NCBI GenBank assembly: GCA_015060865.1
Contig: SUXS01000017.1
Span: forward strand, 23,146 to 87,145
Reading direction: 5' to 3'
Source of the DNA: Bacteroidales bacterium
GTDB lineage: Bacteria; Bacteroidota; Bacteroidia; Bacteroidales; Bacteroidaceae
DNA length: 64,000 nt
Below the pieces are notes generated by a model. The model worked only from the letters and a program-made list of their open reading frames with translations. It did no database searches and had not been told where the DNA came from. Positions 46,144 to 56,741 of the stretch are shown here, in pieces. The position numbers were made by a program, and so were the translations under genes. The stretch's first letter is position 1, and each line of letters opens with the position of its first letter.

Positions 46144-49100
46144 CTAATAAATTACTACTTTACGCCCATCCACCAGATAGATGCCAGCAGGCAGTTCAAT
46201 GATGGTGGTACCTTGCTCTATCACTTGTTGCCATACACAACGTCCTTGCAAATCAAACACACGCACCTCTTGCGGAACGAGTACCGTGATCTCCAAACAC
46301 TTTCCTCCCCTAACATGGCAGCCATAGGAAAGTTGTGTCATTCCATTAGTCTGTGTAAATGAAAGCCTTGTGGCTGGCAATGCATATTCTTCGCCGTACA
46401 TATCAACTAAAGTGGTCTGCGCAAGCAAAAACTTGCATTCTGATGCCGGCAGCACCTCTGGGGTATATAACTGTAACACTAAGTTATTATCCACATCCAG
46501 ATATTCACTTTCATTGGAATATAAGATAAATCGCGTACAAGTCTCATTCGTTGATTGAACCACAATACTGTGCGTAGAATTAGTTATATCATCCAACTCT
46601 ACCCCTTGCAATTGAACCGCCGAAGGAAGTTGCAAGTCAAACTGTATTGCTGTATAGTTTTCCACTTCCCCTTTAATGGACAGCTTGCAGAGTGTCTGCT
46701 CATCTATGGCCAGCTCCACAGGATCCATAACAATCTCCACATTTGCTTCAGGTAGTGTACTAAAATGTCTATAATCAAAGTCTGCATCCATCAACATTGC
46801 CAATAGCAGCATAATATCCAGCATATTGAGTTCTGCATCTTCATTAACATCAGCGTTCACTTCATTACATTCGTCAGTCTCTGTTCCTAAAATATCATTC
46901 ACGAGATTTACTATATCTGCTACCGTCAGTACGTCATCTCCATTAACATCTCCCAAAAGATTAGTCGGATAATGAGTAAGATCATACTGCTGTAAGTTCG
47001 GAACTATATAGGCTGCTCGCTCGGTGAACCACGATTTGATATCCTTGACGGCCGATTCATAATTTCCGCCATCACCCCATATTTGCATATTGTTCAAAAA
47101 AGAAGAATTTGCAAATTGCAGATAGTCGTCGGCATACGTCAACAACTCCTCAAAGTGATGTTCCATAAACTCCATCCACAAATGATAGTAAGCACGCTTT
47201 ATCACATCGCTATTGTCCCATAAAGCCCTAAAGAAGGTATTGCCTACACCAGAGACACCACCAAACAGGGATTGGGTAGCACTACTAGTAAAATAGCTTC
47301 TGGATTCCTCATACCCGAAGGCCCAATCAAAATCCCAAACCGGGCCAAAGACATACGGCGAAGCACTATCATACATATCCTTGTTGTACAGGAAAGTGCT
47401 TTTCGGATGACAAATCTCCATATTAAGTGCCAGTTCATTGACAAGCATAAAACGGGCCAACATCTCCACATCCACGTGGTTGCTCACGTCCTTACCATCA
47501 TAAAGGTCTCTTGCGAAAGCATTGAATTGTTTCCTTATAAGCGTTAATTTCTCGTCAGCTACAACCATTGAGGTCTCTTCATCCAGTTCTGGTTCCTTTA
47601 TATTAACCGGTAGGTTATAAGGATATGACTTGAAACGATAGGGCTCATCATAATAAGAGTCCAACTCCAGCAATACGGCCGTGCTCTCATCGTCAAGGTC
47701 AACACTATTGTTAGCCAACCCGACCTTCTCTGTAAAAAGGTAACTCCCACGATAATTCCCATTTATGTACAAATCGACAGGTATAGTATGGTTAGCTCCC
47801 GAGGTCCCCATCATACGGGCTATCTTTTGTGCCATCACATTACTCATCATCGAACCCTTCTGCGCCTGTGCTATTAGGTTCCAGTTTTTCCCTTTCACAA
47901 GTCCAAAGGGCTTCACCGACGAAGCAAACTTCAATCGATACGGATTCTTGGCCCAAGGGTTTGTACTCCACGACGAGTTACCCCTTCCTTTAATCTGTAC
48001 CGAATCTTGAAAGTCCGGGAAGGCCCCATTTCCATCAATCGTAATTTGGGCATTCAAATAATAGTCTTTGCTCGACACCATTTCACCTCCATCAATATCT
48101 ATATCTATACGTGGGACCTTTACCGCGTGATCAGTCAGGAAGTCAACCTGTACAGTTACTTCATTGCCCAACGGTTCCAAGCCATACGCATATTTCGCAG
48201 GACTTATGAGTTCGGCCTCATCCGTAGCTTTCACCACGTCATAAAGCTTAAACTCTGACAACACGAGATAATTCTTATAAGCACAATCTGTCATTTCAAA
48301 ACGCAGATAACTATACTTTCCCCCAAGTTCTATCATGGGAGAGAGAAACTCAGCACCAGCACCTGTATGAGGTATCCCCGAAGAGGCATCCAAAGAGGCA
48401 ACACTTGTCCACTCCTCTCCATTGTTCGAGGCATACACGTTGAAAGCATACGGATTACGGTTACTAGCATCAATCCTGGACTGATAATAAAACTGAATAG
48501 CTTCAAGCGGTTTAGGCAAAGAAACTTGCAGATAAGGGCATGAGTCCTCCGGAAGTTTGGTATACAAAGGGTCGTTGCTCCACGTTGAGTGGAAAAAGGT
48601 CGCAGGATTGCCATCAACCACATTCTCCACCCCCTCTCCTCGCCCACTGGGAGCATTAGTAGAAAGCATATCCGCCACGATGGCGACCTCCGAGATATAG
48701 TCTTCAGGCATGCTCCATACCTCATCAGCAACTTTTTCAAATGTCCATTTTGTATGTCCGGGATAAGTAAGTGTATAGGTCACTGGTATATCAAAACGCA
48801 GACGAGACCGCTTACTCTGCTGTATTTTTCCATCTACATAGGCCACGGCCTCCAACGCATCCAACGAAAACGAAGCGGTCAAGTGCTTACCTATCGTCGC
48901 CGGCGCCACCACATGCAACGTGTCGCACCCTATCACATCAGCCTCTACGGGGAAAGCGTCTTCGGGTAGGTTCTCATTATACTTGTTATTAAACTTATAG
49001 GAAGCGAAGCTTGGGTACACTGGAGCATATTCACTGACAGAGTCTACCTCCTGACGTGGAATTACAATCACACTATCCCCTTTCAACGTAATTTTATAAG

Positions 49101-49260
49101 CGTCGCTATCTGCTTCAAATGCAACGATCACATCCGACGGGAAGGCATTAACATCTCCATCTGAGTAGTATACAAACTTTGTAGGGAGATTATCCACATG
49201 AGCGGAAGCCGCACATACCGACAATAAAACTGCAAGTGAGATTACCAATATTCTTTTCAT
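46144..49260 (-). CDS. CotH-kinase-family secreted protein with F5/8C, dockerin and T9SS domains
   Basis: 1038 residues from the ATG at 49260 (six codons after an in-frame ATG at 49278), giving a clean signal peptide cut after ASA. Order: N-terminal region; discoidin F5/8C-like domain (about 200-340); CotH kinase-like domain (about 385-750, with GRGNSSW, FTEKVGL, EPELDEE and DFDWAFGYEESR, where the last Asp-rich motif is the CotH active-site type); a dockerin-like pair of Ca loops DVNGDDVLTVADI and DVNEDAELNMLDI (about 770-830); a cohesin-like beta domain; T9SS-like tail. CotH domains in bacteria and fungi phosphorylate secreted proteins. Convergent with the VTC cluster. Confidence 0.85.
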   Translation of the reverse strand: MKRILVISLAVLLSVCAASAHVDNLPTKFVYYSDGDVNAFPSDVIVAFEADSDAYKITLKGDSVIVIPRQEVDSVSEYAPVYPSFASYKFNNKYNENLPEDAFPVEADVIGCDTLHVVAPATIGKHLTASFSLDALEAVAYVDGKIQQSKRSRLRFDIPVTYTLTYPGHTKWTFEKVADEVWSMPEDYISEVAIVADMLSTNAPSGRGEGVENVVDGNPATFFHSTWSNDPLYTKLPEDSCPYLQVSLPKPLEAIQFYYQSRIDASNRNPYAFNVYASNNGEEWTSVASLDASSGIPHTGAGAEFLSPMIELGGKYSYLRFEMTDCAYKNYLVLSEFKLYDVVKATDEAELISPAKYAYGLEPLGNEVTVQVDFLTDHAVKVPRIDIDIDGGEMVSSKDYYLNAQITIDGNGAFPDFQDSVQIKGRGNSSWSTNPWAKNPYRLKFASSVKPFGLVKGKNWNLIAQAQKGSMMSNVMAQKIARMMGTSGANHTIPVDLYINGNYRGSYLFTEKVGLANNSVDLDDESTAVLLELDSYYDEPYRFKSYPYNLPVNIKEPELDEETSMVVADEKLTLIRKQFNAFARDLYDGKDVSNHVDVEMLARFMLVNELALNMEICHPKSTFLYNKDMYDSASPYVFGPVWDFDWAFGYEESRSYFTSSATQSLFGGVSGVGNTFFRALWDNSDVIKRAYYHLWMEFMEHHFEELLTYADDYLQFANSSFLNNMQIWGDGGNYESAVKDIKSWFTERAAYIVPNLQQYDLTHYPTNLLGDVNGDDVLTVADIVNLVNDILGTETDECNEVNADVNEDAELNMLDIMLLLAMLMDADFDYRHFSTLPEANVEIVMDPVELAIDEQTLCKLSIKGEVENYTAIQFDLQLPSAVQLQGVELDDITNSTHSIVVQSTNETCTRFILYSNESEYLDVDNNLVLQLYTPEVLPASECKFLLAQTTLVDMYGEEYALPATRLSFTQTNGMTQLSYGCHVRGGKCLEITVLVPQEVRVFDLQGRCVWQQVIEQGTTIIELPAGIYLVDGRKVVIY

Positions 49261-49418
49261 AGCATTACATAAAATCATCCATACTTTCCACCAAACATCT
49301 CATGCCTTCAAACACAAGTCCCGACATCCATTGCTACAATTCTTCCAGAAAGAATATCAAAAGCCCCACAAGGGAATCATGCTTTGTGCCTAATTGTTTG
49401 TTCTTTTCACACAGACCT

Positions 49419-52306
<2,888 letters not shown>

Positions 52307-52310
<4 letters not shown>

Positions 52311-53059
52311 TCCTTTTCCTCCTTTCTTGAGCGCGTGAGCACATTGATATCGCCACGGCGCACATACTTGATGCCATCGGAACCTTCGGCCTCAACGAGG
52401 ATGAAGTATACACCATCCTCTACCTTGCTGCCATGATAGGTACCATCCCAACACACGTAGTAGGTATAGTCTCCCTCATAAACCGCAGAGAGTGTATTGT
52501 GATCGCCCGAGACAATCTCCTGTCCCCAGCGATTGAAAATCTTCATTCGGAACGACAGCAGCGACTGGGTCTTCACACGGAAGAGGTCGTTGGTACCGTC
52601 ACCATTGGGAGAGAAGGCATTGTAGAGATGTACCGACGAGCCGCGCAGCGAGAAGGTGATGGCCTCGCCCTCTCCCTCACCTTCTGTACCTGTAGCACGA
52701 TGACGATAGGTAATGGTCAGGGTTACGCGATAGGTGACATCGGTGCCACCCTCAGTGAAGGTAAATGTGGTAATCTCCTCATTACGCTTGGCCAATAGGC
52801 GATCGGTGCCATTCTTTACCTGCCTGATATCCCATTCGTACAATACCTCGTACTCGGCAGTATCCACAGGGTTGGCCATGAAGGTAACTGTCAGAGGGGC
52901 ATCATACGAACCGCCTACCTCTATTTCCTCCTCTTCGCCATCATGGTTAACGAACACTCCAGAAGATGTTACCGTAGGGTACCAGTCGGGAGCGACTTGT
53001 CCACTTGCGCCACAAAGCACAAAGAGAAGCAGCGAAACCAAAGTTATATATCTCTTCAT
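52307..53059 (-). CDS. secreted protein with CHU_C (gliding-motility-associated / T9SS type B) C-terminal domain
   Basis: 250 residues with a signal peptide (1-20, cleaved after ASG). Residues about 25-140 form an Ig-like beta domain. The last 95 residues match CHU_C: NAFSPNGDGTNDLFRV, IFNRWGQEIV, CWDGTYHG and VEDGVYFILVEA. CHU_C is a type B sorting domain for the T9SS, so this protein is probably exported and anchored on the surface. No catalytic domain. First gene of a two-gene operon with uvrA, with its own promoter at 53085-53116. Confidence 0.88.
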
Positions 53060-53084
53060 AAATTCCTTACCATATTTGAACTTA

Positions 53085-53116
53085 CAAAGTTAGTGCAAGC
53101 CGAGAGAAAAAGCAAA
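53085..53116 (-). promoter_or_regulatory. promoter of the CHU_C-uvrA operon, inside repeat module A
   Basis: Minus strand TTTG (53116-53113), 20-bp spacer, TAACTTTG (53092-53085), a perfect consensus. The TTTG forms one arm of the hairpin CAAAC-TT-GTTTG. The start would be near 53078, about 20 nt before the ATG at 53059. Confidence 0.8.
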
Positions 53117-53171
53117 CTTGTTTGCATTTTTCCGAGGCGCAGCCTAACTTCTGTACTTGCGTAGCAAGGAC

Positions 53172-53203
53172 TAAAGTTAGTGCAAGCCGAACGGAATGCC
53201 AAA
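53172..53203 (-). promoter_or_regulatory. second hairpin-promoter module (copy B)
   Basis: Minus strand TTTG (53203-53200), 20-bp spacer, TAACTTTA (53179-53172). The TTTG again lies within a hairpin (CAAAT-TT-ATTTG). It points to the CHU_C gene, so the operon may have tandem promoters. Confidence 0.6.
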
Positions 53204-53463
53204 TTTATTTGGGCATTTGCTTTTCCCTTCGGCCAGCGACCTTCGGTTCCGAGCCGCAGCCTAATTTCTGTATCCACGAAGTGGATATTAAAGTTAGTGC
53301 CAGACAGAACCTCCACCCCTGCCCTACTCTTAGCTATGACCAACATAGTGAATGACAGGAAAAAAATAAGGGATTTTTTGCCTTTTTCATTCAGTTTGCC
53401 CTAACTTTATTATGCTTGTGGTAAAAAGAAGTTAGGCTTCACCTCAGAAAAAACGCAAATAAA

Positions 53464-53495
53464 TTTGCTTTTTCATTCGGTTTACACTAACTTTG
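53464..53495 (+). promoter_or_regulatory. promoter of SRP RNA / tRNA-Thr transcript
   Basis: TTTG (53464-53467), 20-bp spacer, TAACTTTG (53488-53495). TTTG sits in the hairpin GCAAAT-AA-ATTTGC, and the spacer holds CGGTTTACAC, close to CGGCTTGCAC in the inverse repeats. The transcript would start within a few bases of the SRP RNA 5' end. Confidence 0.85.
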
Positions 53496-53507
53496 CAGCC
53501 GCAAAAT

Positions 53508-53603
53508 GGGTAAGTCCTATACGGCCAGCTCCCTTTGAACCCTCCAGGGCTTGACCGCAGCAAAGGTATTAGGTCGTAGCGGCGCGATATAGATCGCTTA
53601 CCC
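53508..53603 (+). ncRNA. ffs: small bacterial signal recognition particle RNA (4.5S type)
   Basis: About 96 nt. GGGTAAG at the 5' end pairs with CTTACCC at the 3' end (53597-53603). The central part carries GAACCCTCCAGG and CGCAGCAAAGGT, the two strands of the asymmetric internal loop of SRP helix 8 that binds Ffh. The apical loop reads GCTTGA instead of a GGAA-type tetraloop. Directly followed by tRNA-Thr (4 nt gap), so both are probably cut from one transcript. Confidence 0.85.
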
Positions 53604-53607
53604 ACCC

Positions 53608-53681
53608 GCCTCTTTAGCTCAGTTGGCCAGAGCACGTGATTTGTAATCTCGGGGTCGTTGGTTCGAATCCGACAAGAGGCT
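53608..53681 (+). tRNA. tRNA-Thr(UGU)
   Basis: 74 nt cloverleaf. Acceptor GCCTCTT pairs with AAGAGGC, D arm GCTC..GAGC, anticodon loop TTTGTAA with anticodon TGT, T arm with GGTTCGAATCC. Discriminator base T; CCA is not encoded. It follows the SRP RNA and precedes a terminator. Confidence 0.95.
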
Positions 53682-53686
53682 CAGAA

Positions 53687-53726
53687 AGAGGGTGTGTCAC
53701 TTCAAAACGGCACACCCTCTTTTTTT
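53687..53726 (+). terminator. terminator of the SRP RNA-tRNA transcript
   Basis: AGAGGGTGTG pairs perfectly with CACACCCTCT, followed by seven T. It touches the stop codon of the convergent fRMsr gene. Confidence 0.92.
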
Positions 53727-54214
53727 CATTGCATATAAATACGACTTGAAATCTCGCCACACAATCGTTCAAGATAATCACGATCCACCTCATCAAAGGT
53801 TGCCAGTTCTTCACTATCGATATCCAGCACCGCCCTAACTTCACCCTTGGAGATGAGGGGAACCACAATCTCGGAGCGTGAGCTGCCACTGCATGCGATA
53901 TGCCCGGGAAACTGCTCCACATCGGGGACTACCTGTGTGGTGGCCTCGGCCCATGCCGTACCACACACTCCACGGGCATGGCGGATACGATAGCAGGCCA
54001 CATCGCCTTGGAAAGGCCCCAAGATGAGCTGACCGTCGCGCACAAGGTAGAAACCTATCCAAAACCATCCGAAGGCTTGGCGCAGGGCGGCTGTAGTGTT
54101 GGCCAGTACACTCACCTCCTCATGCTCGTCGGTGATGTAGGGGAGAAAGTCGGTGATGAACTGCTCGTAGCGGGCGGCTTTGTCGGTGATGGTATAGGTG
54201 AATACGGGTTCCAA
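53726..54214 (-). CDS. free methionine-(R)-sulfoxide reductase (GAF domain)
   Basis: 162 residues, one GAF domain. The three cysteines Cys74, Cys84 and Cys108 have spacings of 10 and 24, the same as the catalytic trio of E. coli fRMsr (84, 94, 118), in ACYRIRHARGVCGTAW and HIACSGSSRSEIVVPL. It reduces free Met-R-sulfoxide using thioredoxin, an antioxidant role. Cytosolic, no signal peptide. Lies downstream of the nucleoside phosphorylase gene but separated by 52 bp. Confidence 0.93.
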   Translation of the reverse strand: MEPVFTYTITDKAARYEQFITDFLPYITDEHEEVSVLANTTAALRQAFGWFWIGFYLVRDGQLILGPFQGDVACYRIRHARGVCGTAWAEATTQVVPDVEQFPGHIACSGSSRSEIVVPLISKGEVRAVLDIDSEELATFDEVDRDYLERLCGEISSRIYMQ

Positions 54215-54224
54215 GCTGTTAAAT

Positions 54225-54245
54225 TAGGAATTAATGATTAAAACT
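54225..54245. repeat. short heptamer array (ATTAGGA-like) upstream of fRMsr
   Basis: Two to three 7-bp words (ATTAGGA, ATTAATG, ATTAAAA). Short; supported mainly by its likeness to arrays near era and yigZ-family genes. Confidence 0.4.
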
Positions 54246-54266
54246 TAAACTCTCTCGAGTGGTGCA

Positions 54267-55139
54267 TCATATCCTCTCCACAACCTTCTCTATGAGGTTG
54301 TCAATACTGTTCTTGTATCCGGTATTGGCTTCCTTGGCACGACGGTTGGCAATGACCATGCAAACGGTCATAGCCTTGTGCCCGAGCAAGCGGGAGAGGC
54401 CTGCAATGGCCGAACCCTCCATCTCGAAATTGGTGATGCGATGGCCGGCATATTCGAAGGCCATGATCTTCTCGTTCTGGTCGGGGTCTTCGAGCGGTAT
54501 GCGTAGCTTGCGGCCTTGCGGACCGAAGAAGCCACCGGCCGAGATGGTGACACCATCGACCATGTCGCCCTGATTGATGCGGGTCAGGAGGTCGGCATCG
54601 TTGTCGATGACGTAGGGTGCGCCCTTCTGCGGGTTCCACTGCATGTGGCGGGTGAAGGCCTCCTCGAAGGGAAGGTCACACACGGCATTGCGTCCGGCAT
54701 AGTAGTTGAGCAGGCCGTCGAAGCCGATGCTCTTGTGCGAACATACATAGGTGCCTACGGGAGTGTCGGGTTGCAGACCGCCACAGGTGCCTATGCGCAC
54801 CATCTCCAGCTGACGGAACTCGGGCTTCTGCGTGCGGCTCTCGAAGTCGATATTGGCAAGGGCGTCGAGCTCGTTGACCACAATGTCGATGTTGTCGCAT
54901 CCGATACCTGTAGAGAGTACGGTGATGCGCTTGCCCTGATACATACCAGTGATAGTGTGAAACTCACGGCTGGTGATGTCGCACTCGATAAGATCGAAGT
55001 GTGCAGCTACCGTGGCCACGCGGCCAGGGTCGCCTACGAGAATCACTTTGGAGGCCAGTTGCTCGGGACGTACATGGAGGTGGAATACGGAACCGTCTTC
55101 ATTGATGATGAGTTCGGAGGGTGCGTAATAGGTACTCAT
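54267..55139 (-). CDS. nucleoside phosphorylase (uridine phosphorylase-like)
   Basis: 290 residues from the ATG at 55139; an ATG 28 codons upstream adds an unlikely tail. PNP/UDP fold with GDPGRVATVAAHF, VLSTGIGCDNIDIVVNEL, MVRIGTCGGLQPDTPVG and the active-site helix TNFEMEGSAIAGLSRLLGH (MEMEG-type). It splits (deoxy)nucleosides with phosphate; residue choice is nearer to uridine phosphorylase than PNP, but specificity is not certain. Cytosolic. Confidence 0.88.
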   Translation of the reverse strand: MSTYYAPSELIINEDGSVFHLHVRPEQLASKVILVGDPGRVATVAAHFDLIECDITSREFHTITGMYQGKRITVLSTGIGCDNIDIVVNELDALANIDFESRTQKPEFRQLEMVRIGTCGGLQPDTPVGTYVCSHKSIGFDGLLNYYAGRNAVCDLPFEEAFTRHMQWNPQKGAPYVIDNDADLLTRINQGDMVDGVTISAGGFFGPQGRKLRIPLEDPDQNEKIMAFEYAGHRITNFEMEGSAIAGLSRLLGHKAMTVCMVIANRRAKEANTGYKNSIDNLIEKVVERI

Positions 55140-55151
55140 AAGTTTGCTGTG

Positions 55152-55232
55152 AAGAGTTAAGTGTAAAAGAATAAGAGTGAATAATGAAGCGTCTTTTGTC
55201 CGATTCAGCTCTTCATCATTCACTCTTGATTC
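55152..55232. repeat. heptamer array with inverted arms (GAGTGAA/TGATGAA)
   Basis: The left arm (about 55152-55186) includes AGAATAA, GAGTGAA and TAATGAA; the right arm (about 55209-55232, minus strand) reads GAATCAA, GAGTGAA, TGATGAA. The same 7-bp step as at 38625, but a different word. It lies between floA and the phosphorylase gene. Confidence 0.65.
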
Positions 55233-55241
55233 AACAAATTC

Positions 55242-56216
55242 TTATTTCGCATTGTTCGCCGGTGTCTCGGGCTTGGCGATATTGTCGCGCATGGCTGTGT
55301 CAGCCTGTATGTTCTTCATGCGATAATAGTCCATGATGCCAAGGTTTCCGTTGCGGAAGGCTTCTGCCATAGCCTTTGGAACCTCTGCTTCGGCCTGTAT
55401 CACATTGGCGCGAGCTTCCTGTGCCTTTGCTTTCATCTCCTGCTCCAGAGCTACCGCCATGGCACGGCGTTCCTCAGCCTTGGCCTGAGCGATATTCTTG
55501 TCGGCATTGGCCTGATCCATCTGTAGAGTGGCACCGATGTTCTTACCTATATCAATGTCGGCGATGTCGATGGAGAGAATTTCGAAGGCTGTGCCAGCAT
55601 CTAGTCCCTTGCGGAGCACGAGCTTTGATATGCTGTCGGGGTTCTCGAGTACCGACTTGTGGTTTTCTGACGAACCGATGGACGACACGATACCTTCACC
55701 TACACGAGCCAGAATTGTGTCTTCACCCGCTCCACCTACCAATTGGCGGATATTGGCACGCACCGTCACACGAGCCTTGGCGATGAGTTGGATACCATCC
55801 TTGGCCACGGCTGTCACAGGAGGCGTGTCAATCACCTTCGGGTTTACGGACATCTGTACAGCCTCAAACACGTCGCGTCCTGCGAGGTCAATGGCTGTAG
55901 CCATCTGGAAAGATAGGTCAATGTTTGCCTTTGAAGCTGACACGAGAGCATGTACCACACGTTCCACGTGACCTCCGGCAAGATAGTGAGCTTCCAACTC
56001 GTCGCGGGTGATGTTGCTGAGCCCGGCTTTGTGGGCTTCGACCATGGCTGAAGCAATGACACTGGGCGGCACTTTACGGAAACGCATAAGGAAGAGCTGC
56101 CACAAAGAAATCTTCACACCCGACACCTTGGTGGAGAACCAAAGCATGATGGGGAAATAGTAGAGGAAGAGCATCACGAACAGCAACACCACTCCCAATA
56201 GAATAAAAGGTGACAT
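55242..56216 (-). CDS. floA: flotillin-like membrane-scaffold protein FloA
   Basis: 324 residues. One N-terminal membrane helix (about 4-26), then the SPFH region (about 35-170) and a long coiled coil (about 225-290, [38 protein letters not shown]). FloA proteins organise membrane microdomains and work together with NfeD. The nfeD gene is 34 bp upstream, the conserved arrangement. Confidence 0.93.
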   Translation of the reverse strand: MSPFILLGVVLLFVMLFLYYFPIMLWFSTKVSGVKISLWQLFLMRFRKVPPSVIASAMVEAHKAGLSNITRDELEAHYLAGGHVERVVHALVSASKANIDLSFQMATAIDLAGRDVFEAVQMSVNPKVIDTPPVTAVAKDGIQLIAKARVTVRANIRQLVGGAGEDTILARVGEGIVSSIGSSENHKSVLENPDSISKLVLRKGLDAGTAFEILSIDIADIDIGKNIGATLQMDQANADKNIAQAKAEERRAMAVALEQEMKAKAQEARANVIQAEAEVPKAMAEAFRNGNLGIMDYYRMKNIQADTAMRDNIAKPETPANNAK

Positions 56217-56250
56217 AGTTTTGTGAATTATAAGTTATAAATATATTGAA

Positions 56251-56718
56251 TCATGCATTTTTCTTCACCATGATGACCTTCTCTATGATACGCTCTACTA
56301 TGATAGGAGTGTTCTCGTCGAGAAATCCGTCACATGACTTTACTTCAATGATATGGTCATTGATGAGGGCATTGCCTATGAGGGCCAACCGGGTGACAGC
56401 TACTCCCGTGTCGCCCACCTTGACCTGCTTGCTTGCCTCAGAGGCTACCGTAGAGTCTATTTTCTTGTTCAACCCCAATTTGTCAATAGCCCTGCTGCGC
56501 AAGACAAAGGTGATGACAAGAATTGCCGATACCAACGAAGCGAACAGCGTGATGAACCCCGCCAGATTGCCCAGTTCTGTAAAGGCGTAGTAGTTGGCAT
56601 ACCCGAATGCGGCAATTGATCCGAGACCTGCCACACCGAATCCCGGGATGAGCAGCATCTCAACCACCATGAGCAACAAGCCAACCAACACAAGTGCACA
56701 AATAATCAAAATTTCCAT
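56251..56718 (-). CDS. NfeD-like membrane protein
   Basis: 155 residues: three membrane helices (about 3-25, 28-48, 52-72) then the small OB-fold domain (GDTGVAVTRLALIGNALI...VIVERIIEKVIMVKK). It lacks the ClpP-type protease domain of long NfeD proteins, so it is the short form that pairs with FloA. The partner lies directly downstream. Confidence 0.9.
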   Translation of the reverse strand: MEILIICALVLVGLLLMVVEMLLIPGFGVAGLGSIAAFGYANYYAFTELGNLAGFITLFASLVSAILVITFVLRSRAIDKLGLNKKIDSTVASEASKQVKVGDTGVAVTRLALIGNALINDHIIEVKSCDGFLDENTPIIVERIIEKVIMVKKNA

Positions 56719-56741
56719 ATATTCCCTGTTTTAAGACACAT

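Larger units (their letters stand above)
53060..53507. other. 448-bp promoter-module cluster between CHU_C gene and SRP RNA
   Basis: No ORF. Contains at least five copies of a module that pairs a small hairpin with a TAACTTTR box: minus-strand copies with -7 boxes at 53085-53092, 53172-53179 and 53289-53296, and plus-strand copies at 53402-53409 and 53488-53495. Copies at 53085 and 53172 are embedded in longer repeats ending in CCGAGGCGCAGCC or CCGAGCCGCAGCC (53093-53150, 53174-53262). Confidence 0.8.
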
